Shown here: piece after piece, positions 55,506-64,000 of the stretch
Layout: each line of letters starts with the position of its first letter
How positions within the stretch are numbered: the first letter of the stretch is position 1
DNA from: Proteles cristata cristata
Lineage: Eukaryota > Chordata > Mammalia > Carnivora > Hyaenidae
NCBI GenBank assembly: GCA_017311185.1
Contig: JAESUZ010005114.1
Span: 214,501-278,500 of the forward strand
Direction of reading: 5' to 3'
DNA: 64,000 nt
The notes under the pieces: generated by a model
Databases searched by the model: none
Seen by the model: the letters and a program-made list of their open reading frames with translations, nothing else
Told to the model about the DNA's origin: nothing
Position numbers and translations under genes: made by a program

Positions 55506-56647
55506 AATGTCACAAACAGAAGAAATAATTACTTTTCACTAGGAAGTGTTTTAACATTGTTGAATCTAGAGATGTGTGCACGGACCTCATTTCCCCTGAT
55601 CTGCACCAGACAGTCCCATCTCCATATGGAGGTGAACCTTTTTCTCACATTTTCTATCCAATCCTCAGGAAACCTTGTTGCTCTGCCTTATAGAAACGCC
55701 TGGAAGTCACCACTCCCAACAATTCCCACCGCAAGCGACGCCGTGGCAGGATCTCTGCGGCGCTAATGCACACCTTCCGGATTGTTCTCCCTGCGTCAAT
55801 CCTTGCTCTCCTACTGCCTCTTCCCAAAAGACAAACCAGAAAACTGTGAGCCAAATCACGACACTTCCCAGCTCTCCATTCCGGAGAAAGAACGTTGGAC
55901 TCACGTTCAACGTGTGCAGTGGGCTCTGCCCTCTGCCCTCTGCCCTGTGCCCTCCACCCCTGTGTCCGCCACCACCCCCCCTTCTCCAGCAAAACCCCTG
56001 CTTGGCCCTTTCTCAGATGTGCTGCCGCTCCTCCCCTGACGACCTCCCTCTGCAGAGTTCACTGGCTCAGAAGTCTGTCTCACTAGCTCCCCCTCTTCAA
56101 TGTGGGCTCACAGGTGACGTCCTGGGCCAAGGTCTTGTCCTGCGTTACTCGCTGATGTAGCCCAAGATCCTAGGACAATGGAGGTAGGCGAACAATATTT
56201 AGGAGAATGGCATCCATGTTAGAATTATTCGTAAAAATGATATCAATAGTTTTTGGGAAAATCGAACTAGATTGTAGTTTCTAAAGAGCATTTTAAAATA
56301 GAACTTCAGAGGGGGACATTTGAGAGCTGCAGGAAAATGTGTCCTTACCAGTCTCCTGGACAAACATGGAAACGGCCTCACCGGTTCTTCACTGAGGGAA
56401 AGCTAAAAAAATTAATTGTGCAAAAGGCTGATCACTGCCACTTTGCTTTATTGTAACAAGACAGACAATAGCCCCATCAGCAGGGAACCATGGACGGTGA
56501 GATCCCTTGTCGCTGGTGGGGAATGACCTCTGGGACACACTGCTAAGTGATTAGCAAGGGGCTGCACGATTGTCAACGTCTAGAACCCTATCCTTTCCAC
56601 GTCCAGATGTGTGTTGCATCCGTGCGCACAAAAGTCAAACCTAGACA
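55506..56647. other. Unique sequence, C-rich in the middle
   Basis: No repeat recognised. 55918-55990 has irregular CCCTCTG/CCCTGTG repeats and C runs. The open frame at 55675-56160 (161 codons) runs through this low-complexity part and is not credible as a gene. Confidence 0.45.
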
Positions 56648-56853
56648 GGGACGCCTAAGGGGTTCAGTTGGTTAAATGTCCAACTTTGGCTCAGGTCATA
56701 ATCTCGCGGTTTGCGAGTTTGAGCTCTGAGTTGGGCTCTGTGCTGACAGCTCAGAGCTGGAGCCTGCTTCAGATTCTATGTCTCCCTCTCTCTCTGCCCC
56801 TCCCCAGCTTGTTATCTCTCAAAAAAAAAAAATATATATATATATATATATTT
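56648..56853 (+). repeat. CAN SINE with (AT)n tail
   Basis: Head GGGACGCCTAAGGGGTTCAG, B-box side GCGAGTTTGAGCTCTGAGTTG and a tail of A12 running into (AT)10 at 56831-56851. Flanks AAAGTCAAACCTAGACA (56631-56647) and AAAGTCATACCTGGATA (56854-56870) match at 14 of 17. Confidence 0.95.
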
Positions 56854-56894
56854 AAAGTCATACCTGGATAAATAAGTAATGGAGAATTTTTTTA

Positions 56895-57112
56895 ATTTTT
56901 AAAATTTTTAAATGTTTATTTATTTATTTATTGATAAAGAAAGAGGGAGCAAACCAGGGAGGGCCAGAGAGGAAGGGAGAGAGAGAGTCCAAGGTGGCTC
57001 CATGCTCTGAGTGCACAGTCCAATGCCAGGCTCGAACTCACAAACTTTGAGACCATGACCTGAGCCAAAACCAAGAGTTGGATGCTTAACCAACTGAACC
57101 ACCCAGTCCCCC
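56895..57112 (-). repeat. CAN SINE, antisense, inverted partner of the previous copy
   Basis: The tail side is TTTTTAAATGTTTATTTATT, then GATAAAGAAAGAGGGAGC and GGCTCCATGCTCTGAGTGC, with head end CAACTGAACCACCCAGTCCCCC. It lies tail-to-tail with the plus-strand copy ending 41 bp upstream. Confidence 0.93.
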
Positions 57113-57564
57113 TGAGAGAGAGAGAATTTTATTATTCTATCAATATTTACATATTTGATTGGTTCTGAATAAAATAAAAATTAGGGAGAGAAACACACAG
57201 CATACAAATGTTTCCCTGTAAGGAAAGAAAGGAAATAGTTGAGACTAGAAACCTTTATAGTGTGATTTTTAATATTCAGAACCATATAAATGATTTACAT
57301 TGTTAAAACTATGCTTAACTCAAAATGAAAATGAGCGAGTCCTGAAATTTGAAATTGAACCCAGATGAAGGCACTGGTGCACCGGGATGGCAGCCGATTG
57401 GCACCCACCGCAGGGGGAGTGTCCCCCGAGCCTTTAGAGTGTGGCCAACGGCACCTCCACAGCATGGCTCAGCCAAGGGCAATCAGAGTGACCAATAGAC
57501 ATACACTTTGTGTGGTAGTTCTGGTTGTTTGTAGCAATGTTGGTCATATGCCCCCCCCTCTCTC
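57113..57564. other. Unique sequence, no gene seen
   Basis: No repeat or coding signal recognised. Confidence 0.45.
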
Positions 57565-57602
57565 TATATATATACACACACATACATGTATATATATACA
57601 TC
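57565..57602. repeat. TATA/CACA microsatellite
   Basis: CTATATATATACACACACATACATG followed by TATATATATACAT. Mixed TA/CA tract. Confidence 0.85.
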
Positions 57603-57692
57603 CTGTTAGCAACCAAGCCATTTTAGGTAATGTTCAGATTTCTGTAAAGCGAAGGAAAATGTGATGCTCAAAACCCAGTGCTGTTCACAACT

Positions 57693-57770
57693 CTTTTTTT
57701 TATGTTTATTTATTTATTAGTAGTTTATTGTCAAGTTGGTTTCCATATAACACCCAGTGCTCATCCCCAC
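57693..57770 (-). repeat. Felid-type L1 3' end fragment, antisense
   Basis: TATGTTTATTTATTTATTAG (tail), then AGTTTATTGTCAAGTTGG, TTTCCATATAACACCCAGTG and CTCATCCCCAC match the same L1 terminus as the fragment at 38443, and are again cut off after fewer than 80 bases. Confidence 0.75.
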
Positions 57771-58689
57771 AAGTTTCTTTTGACGTTAACACAACCCTTG
57801 ATCGCTCCTTCCTTTCACAGACCTCCACCAATACGACCTTCTCCATTTCTTATAAGCCAGAATGTGGGCCTGTTTCTTTAAAGAAAAAATTTTTCATTCT
57901 CTTATCAGTCTTTTGGAAGGCTAGAAAATTCAAAAAATATTTATGTTTATAATTATTATTATTATTATTTCACTCTACTGGTTGCATTGCTTCTCTACAG
58001 CATCTCCTCCTCGACCCACCAGCAAGCTCTTCTCTACACCCCAAGGAGCGATTCCAGGATTTTTAGCAGTCGATGACTTTTCTCCCTATTGGCCTGATTT
58101 TTAAATTTTGTATGTTTAAACAGCTTCCATCTAACAAGAAATGTTCAAAAATACTTGCGTTCTACAAAATTGAGCAAGTGGTTTAAAGACAAGTTCTCTA
58201 AAAAGCAGTGTCAGGCCATTGCATCAGTCGATCAGAATGTGACCAAATGAAGCAAAGCCATGAGCTCATTTTCCAGGGACACTTGGGCTACATTCAAAGG
58301 TTATTGTTAAAGTGGAAATTACAGTTTAGAGTCTCTCCAAAACCTTTAGCAAGATCTTACGACATGATTATGTTAAGTACATTAAATTAATATCACACAT
58401 CATAAGGAAATTAAATTCTTAAATGTGTAGATAAATTATCTTTAAAAGTTTTCTTTGTGATCTGGATAACAGCCACCTGAGATATAATCATGGCTTTAAG
58501 AAGTAATCATATTACAAAATGCTCCATAAAATATGTGAAAGACATCCCGGGTCATTCTCATTTTGTGTAGATTGGAGATTTATAAACTGCACAAAATCTG
58601 AGTATACTCTCCTACCTGCTTAGTAGGAGCTAAAAGTTTATTATTTTTTCTGTCCCACAAATCAAAATGGAATAGAAATAAACATTAAT
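57771..58689. other. Unique sequence with (TTA)n
   Basis: A short ATTATTATTATTATT run lies near 57954-57970. Nothing else recognised. Confidence 0.45.
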
Positions 58690-59110
58690 AGAACTGAAGT
58701 GGCACTTTTTCAGAACAAAATACGAATTTTCACCAGTTATGGGAAAATTACCAAACTGGAAGCAAAGGCAGGTGTCGACGTTTGCAAATCTAACAAAATC
58801 AGCTACAGATCTAAATTGATCGAAAGCTTGTGCGTGGAGCTGTCTGAAATCACCCGCTCAGACTCGTTATTTCTGGTACAAGTGGCATCTCCTGAGGGCA
58901 CATTAAGCGACACGGCTCCACAGTGCGTTCCAGAAGGATTGGACACACGGCCCGGGGAAACGGTTCAATTTCCTCCTGCGAGGAGAAGTTTGTGAGTCAT
59001 GTTACATCAGCGCAGGAAGATGACCTCCCCAGCCGACTCATTGTTAATATTATTTCCGGTAAATCTGCTCTGCAGAAAGCTCTGATCAATTATGCAACTG
59101 GTGTGTACAC
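58690..59110. other. CpG-retaining single-copy block, function unknown
   Basis: Scattered CpGs (GTGTCGACGTTTGC, GATCGAAAGC, AGCGACACGG, ACGGCCCGGGG) stand out against AT-rich flanks. A 98-codon open frame (58699-58995) begins with an ATG and ends in ARRSL, but the translation matches no family I know and no splice context is evident. It could be a conserved non-coding element or chance. Confidence 0.3.
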
Positions 59111-61524
59111 TCTCGGGGAACATGCGAACCCCCCCTTAGCCACCACCACATTTCCCCCCTAAATGCCACGGGCCGGTCACTCCGGTTGACGTGCTATAAG
59201 CAAAGACTGGACACAGTTTGATGAAGGTGAACTTCTTACGTCTCTCACACATAGACGTCAGGTTTAGAACCTTGCTGACAATTCATCCACAAAATTAAAA
59301 AAAAAAAACCTTCTAATATAATGAAGCTGTCTAATGGGTGTTACACAGATTTAGGGTGTTATGGAGACATTTGTGGTGATGCTTCAGCAAATATTTTTAA
59401 ATACTGGGTCGGCTCCGAGAGCAGTGTTCTATTGCTGACAGCATATTCAAGCTTCTATAAAAATCTTTTTTATGAATAACATCTTCTGATGGTAAAATAA
59501 GTACACGCTATTTTAGAATACTTAGAAAAATTAGAAAAACATAAAAAGAAAATACATGATCAAACTTTCCATTGCAAATCAATAACCACGATTGGCATCT
59601 TTGTTTTCCCCTAGTCTCTTTCCTCTGTGCAAATCTGTACATATCTGAATGATATTGTGATTCTGAGATACGATAGTGATCTGCATGTTTTTCATTTAAA
59701 AGGATCATGAATATTTTATATTGTTACCAGAAAGCATTTTTAAAAGACTATTTAATATCTCAGTATTAGATAAAAGGTTTGCTTATGTTATTTTGTTGGG
59801 TATGATGAAAGTGTGATAATTCAACTTTAGAATTTCTCACCGTTGTGGGTGCATATTGTAGAAATTTTAGAGTTCAGGTGACAATGAATTTGCTGGAAGG
59901 AACACAAGAAACAAGTAGAATGACAGAAGAATAAGTTTGCCAAAATGTTTTTAATTGTTGAAACTGGAAGATGGCCTCACATCCTTTGCAGATCTATGTT
60001 TGTTACAGTATTTATTGGACAGCGAGAATCCAATGTCGTCCACAAATATAGTCCATTATATTCATGCTTTAAAAATAATATTCTATTTTTTCACGTCTAA
60101 TAAGGCACTGCTCCTTATATATTCTAAAGTTAATTTCTGATTCTCTCTTTGCTCTACTGACCTACCGATGTTTGCATTAGTACTGTGCCCTGTGAATGTT
60201 ACAGATTTTAATTAAGGTTAATCTGATGAGAATAAGCCCCATGTCCAGGGCAAGCCCCTGTCCTCGTGTTCGGTCTCCACAGAACACCCTCTGGTCTTGC
60301 CTCTCAGCTTCCACCTCCGCCTCCCGTGTCTCAGAGGCCGTGTGACCAGCTCGCCTGGTGACCTTGGTAAGTCCTCCGGCCGGGCAGCAAATCATCTCCT
60401 GCCCTGCTTTGCTGCGGACCTTCATGCTGCCGCGGCCTTCTCTTTCCCGCAGAAAGACCAGTTGAGTAGTTCTTGTTTTCAGTTTGCTCGTTGCCCGAAC
60501 AACGAGTGCTCTCCTCGTGCCCAGGGCTTCCAGACACCCAGGCGTGCACCTGCCCGGCCCGTCTTCCCCCAAGGTGCTGCGCTCCCCTGTTTTCACCACT
60601 GCGGGTCTGTCGACTTGAGACGGTCGCCAATCAAACCCGCATCCCTGAGTGTCCTTTACGTCAACTCTTTGGATGGTGAAGGGATAGTCTCTGGTTCCCC
60701 CTCTCGGGTCTCCGTCACTTCGGAGTATGAACTATATTTGTGAAAACTCAAATCCCCCAAAACCGAGACCCTTGTCACTCGCTGCAGAGTGTGGTTTACA
60801 AAGATCACCGTTTCCAACAGTCTGAGACATCCGGGCATCATCTGCCTGCCTTCCTCCCTCTCGTTCCTGGGAGTGGCAGTCCCAGTGAGATTCTATTTGC
60901 TTTCTTCTGTTGTGAACAAAGCACCCCACTGAGCAGGTTACACCGCGGGCGTCCAGCGCAGCAGGGCACACGTCCCGCTGGGTTCTCTCAGCAGGTGGCG
61001 GTGCCGTCTGTGGCTGGCGCTCTTCCAAACTCGCTCTGCTGTTATAAGACGTCACTCTTTATGGCTGTGAGACTCACGTCCTCACTTCCCGGCGGGCTGT
61101 CAGGGGGCCATGGCTGCCCCGTGCCCCTCCATCTGCAGAGCCAGACGCCTGGGTCCTTCCCGCACTTGGCGTCTCTGCTGCCCCTCCTGTGACCAGCCAC
61201 AGAAAACCCCTCCGAGTGGCTCCTGCCAACAGGCCAGGCCCACACAGCCTCCTCCTTCTACGGTCAACGGTGCCTTGCAGTCTAAGTTGGCCGTGGGAGT
61301 GACACCCTCACATTCCCAGCCCCAGCAACGTTGCACAGGCTGTGCACACAGGGCAGGAAGCTCGGGAACATGGTACTTGTTAGCTCCAACAAGAAGGAAG
61401 CTCTGGGAAGGGTTGGCTGACTCTGCGAGTCGGGATCGCGGCTCGGCTAGGCTCGTGCGCGTCTTCATACAGACAGAGAGAGGCACGGTAGGTGTGAACG
61501 TAAGCTGTCCACAAAACAGTTACT
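59111..61524. other. Unique sequence, AT-rich then GC-rich
   Basis: 59480-59740 (AGAAAAACATAAAAAG, ATCAATAACCACGATTGGC) resembles a common old mammalian repeat I cannot name confidently. 60280-61500 is CpG-containing with open frames up to 188 codons in several registers, one of which runs into the SINE at 61537. No gene can be supported. Confidence 0.4.
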
Positions 61525-61536
61525 TTTTAAATGTTT

Positions 61537-61740
61537 TAATGTTTATTTATTTTGAGAGAGAGCGAGAGAGAGAGCGAACAGGGGAGGGGCAGCGAGAGAG
61601 GGAGACACAGGATCCGAAACAGGCTCCAGGCTCTGAGCCGTCAGCACAGAGCCCGACGCGGGGCTCGAACCTGTGAACTGGGAGGTCATGACCTGACCTG
61701 AAGTTGGACGCTGAACCGACGGAGCCACCAAGGTGCCCCT
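61537..61740 (-). repeat. CAN SINE, antisense, CpG-rich
   Basis: GAGAGAGAGCGAGAGAGAGAG, GGATCCGAAACAGGCTCC, GAGCCGTCAGCACAGAGCCC and GACGCGGGGCTCGAACC keep nearly all CpGs. The head end is GGAGCCACCAAGGTGCCCC. Flanking TTTTAAATGTTT at 61525-61536 and 61744-61755 is a probable target duplication. Confidence 0.96.
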
Positions 61741-62791
61741 AGTTTTTAAATGTTTCATTTTGACATTGCGGCGGATTCACAAGAAGTTGTAAGAAATAGC
61801 ACCAGGATTTTGGAAAACAAGGCCTACATTCCTTGTTCTCTCTGCTTGGAGTCTTGCTCCCTTCTTACCTGCAGCAAAGGCGCTTGAAGCCCGCCTGAGT
61901 GGGGTGGGGCGAGAAAAGGCAAACATAAAGAGAAAAATAAATCCCAGAGAAGGCCTCGCCGGGGCTGCACTGGGCAGCTTGCCAAATATCAGTTTGAACG
62001 AGAAGCTCCAGGCATGCGCTGGACTACAGAGTTCCACAGAGTTCGTGTGTTTGCTGGATCACGAGGCGATCGAGTACAGCCAGGGCTGGCTGTCGCGGGA
62101 TGTGTCCGTCCATCATCGCGGCCTCCAAGGCACCGCCACAGAGGCTCGTTTCCAAAACTCCCAATCATCCTAAGAAAAAGAATGAGATTGTTTTTCTCAT
62201 TTTAAAAATGATGCAGATATGATTTCGGGACTTACTTTCTAAGTTAATCTGAGAGAAGACAGAATAACATGGAGAAGCCTTCTGATACTTAGTCTGGTAT
62301 TTATTTTTCCATTATAACAACATATCTGTCAAAAGTTTAATTAGCCTACAATATTCTCAAAGTAAATAATTGTCTTGTCTGTGGAAAATTAGAACTATTA
62401 CAAGATACGGCTTTTTGCAAGGAAAAGAAATAAACGTTAGCGTTTTTTTGGAATAAAAAAAGAGAGCTGTAAGAAAAACAAGTAATTACATATAAACAAC
62501 CAAGTTTATCCCATGAGTGCAGGGATCCTCTTTGCCTCTGTTTTACTCGGTGCCTCAGTATAGTGTCAGGTGTACAGGTGTGTAACCATACATGTGTACA
62601 GGTGAATTGTGAAAGAAACAAAGTTTGAGAATTAATTATAACCACCTATTAAAGATCTAATTAAAACACAGACAAGTGTTATGGAATTATCTCAGAGGGA
62701 TACACAAATATTTAACAATATTATGTCCCACAGTTATGCAGACTTTTAATCTATTCTTTTTTTAAGTTAAAATGAATATAATCCAACATAG
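61741..62791. other. Unique sequence, no gene seen
   Basis: 61880-62160 carries some CpGs (GGCGATCGAGTACAGCC). Beyond that it is AT-rich. No repeat recognised. Confidence 0.45.
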
Positions 62792-62804
62792 AAAATGCAT
62801 TTAA

Positions 62805-63042
62805 GGGGTGCCTGGGTGGCTCAGTCGGTTGAGCGTCCAACTTTGGCTCAGGTAACGATCTCAGGGTTTGTGGGTTCGTGGTTTCGAGCCCCACGTCGGG
62901 CTCTGTGCTGACAGCTCAGAGCCTGGAGCCTGTTTCAGATCCTGTGTCTCCCTCTCTCTCTGCTCCTCCCCTGCTCATGCTGTGTGTATGTGTCTTTCTC
63001 TCTCTCAGAAATGAACAAAACATTAAATTTAAAAAAATAAAT
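62805..63042 (+). repeat. CAN SINE, perfect 13-bp TSD, extra bases at B box
   Basis: Head GGGGTGCCTGGGTGGCTCAG. Flanks AAAATGCATTTAA at 62792-62804 and 63043-63055 are identical. The B-box region reads GTGGGTTCGTGGTTTCGAGCC, about nine bases longer than usual, which looks like a local duplication of GGGTTCGTGG and would disturb the internal promoter. A short TG-rich run (TGTGTGTATGTGTC) lies in the body. Confidence 0.97.
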
Positions 63043-63055
63043 AAAATGCATTTAA

Positions 63056-64000
63056 AATATTGTCATGCTCAAATCTGATATATTGAGAGAAAAACCTATC
63101 CTTTTATATATTTTGCTAGTCCTTTGGACACAAACCCAATAAATATTTAATTATTAATCCCTTTAAAATGCGGACTTCCAGCCATAATATTCTGACCTCC
63201 CATTTGGCCTGTGTCTTATCCTGAAAGTGCATCGAGTGCAGTCTCTCTACTCTGGTCGGGTCGGGTTGGGTCGCCTCACAATGGGTATTGATCACCATTG
63301 GCAAAGCTCCTGAAGAGCCGGACTTGTTTGGGGCCATTCACTTGGAGCTTATAGAAATCACCTTCAAATAACTTGGGAGATTGACAGTCAACTATTTACA
63401 ATAGCTATTCTTTAGAAGAATTCAGTGATGTACTTCTCTTAGTCTCCATGGAAACAGCCGTGTGAGCCGCCCCCCCCCGCCCCGCCCTGGAATGCCCTTT
63501 TCCATTTAAAGGTAAAATCTCAATAAAATCCATTGTTTTCATAACTGTGGGATGTATGCCTTGTAGGAAATATATATACATACATACGTGTGTGTGTGCG
63601 TGTGTGTCTTTCCCTCTGAAGTTCAGTAAGCTCAACTATGTCTTTAGCTTTATCTGAGTCGTGCTTTGCTAATGCTTAGGTCATGTCCCACGCATGGCAA
63701 ATGGCATATTTAAGAGCAGTAGCAAGATGGGGGAAATACTCACACTAATACAATTAAAGCCCAGTTGACTTGGGATCGATTTTCTCCTCAAGAAGCCTCC
63801 CAATGACAGAAAGTATGTCCTTCTGTCACTGGCCACAGCTACTCATCTATTTTCAGTGGTTGCAACTACATCCCAAACAAAATAAATATACTGTGAAGAA
63901 GAATACCACATACTGGCTCATGCCATTTAATTGATGCGATATTTCTCAGCCCAGTTATTATATACTCCTGAAAACATCTGAGCTCGCCCACAGAAGACAA
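63056..64000. other. Unique sequence with a mixed microsatellite
   Basis: No gene seen. A C-rich run (CCGCCCCCCCCCGCCCCGCCC) lies at 63468-63488 and a TATACATA/TG tract at 63570-63608. Confidence 0.45.
63570..63608. repeat. (TA)n(CATA)n(TG)n microsatellite
   Basis: ATATATATACATACATACGTG then a TG run with a CG interruption. Confidence 0.88.

Noticed and set aside
63243..63275. Telomere-like repeats in GGTCGGGTCGGGTTGGGTCG
   Set aside because: Only a few degenerate copies, not TTAGGG, and in unique DNA. Not an interstitial telomeric array.
1..64000. CRISPR arrays, bacterial operons, phage or plasmid content
   Set aside because: No regularly spaced direct repeats, ribosome-binding sites or compact gene arrangement. 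All abundant repeats are mammalian retrotransposons or microsatellites.

Overview
This window reads as intergenic, or possibly deep intronic, nuclear DNA from a carnivoran, most likely a cat (Felidae). The main evidence is about 25 copies of a tRNA-Lys-derived CAN SINE in the felid form. Its head reads GGGGCGCCTGGGTGGCTCAG, followed by a pol III A box and B box, a pyrimidine stretch and an AATAAATAAA tail. The canid form has a different head and middle. Two short pieces match the antisense 3' end of the felid L1 as I remember it. I found no protein-coding gene, exon with clear splice structure, processed pseudogene or complete RNA gene that I can defend. The longest open frames lie in GC-rich or repeat DNA, where stop codons are scarce by chance.

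Layout. 0-8.6 kb: an L1 3' end, MIR relics, a TAAT-rich possible regulatory block (3.5-4.3 kb) and long unique DNA. 8.6-10 kb: a CpG-rich island interrupted by a SINE, containing a five-copy minisatellite (unit about 68-84 bp). Four of the five copies carry a perfect palindromic NRF1-type site. 10-18.7 kb: three SINEs, then about 3.2 kb of AT-rich DNA with no recognisable transposon. 18.7-24.2 kb: a dense SINE cluster, including a SINE inside a SINE inside an L1. 24.2-30 kb: unique DNA with an octamer/homeodomain-motif block near 25.7 kb, another L1 3' end, and a 37-bp half tRNA-Cys at 29.94 kb flanked by an imperfect direct repeat. 30-38.7 kb: MIR and L2 relics, SINEs and CA/GT microsatellites. 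38.8-42.5 kb: a long antisense L1 broken by three SINEs. 43-53.3 kb: GC-rich unique DNA with several CTCF-like motifs in divergent orientation, an L1 fragment and an antisense MLT1-type LTR. 53-64 kb: ordinary mixed DNA with an inverted SINE pair at 56.6-57.1 kb.

Function. No set of genes works together here. The candidate functional parts are cis-regulatory: the NRF1-motif island, the TAAT-rich and octamer blocks, and the CTCF-like motifs. The rest is a record of retrotransposition. Four SINE copies share a set of sequence variants and also have perfect target-site duplications, which suggests a young subfamily. Repeat family names come from my memory of consensus sequences and were not confirmed by a search. 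Boundaries of old repeats are approximate to tens of bases.
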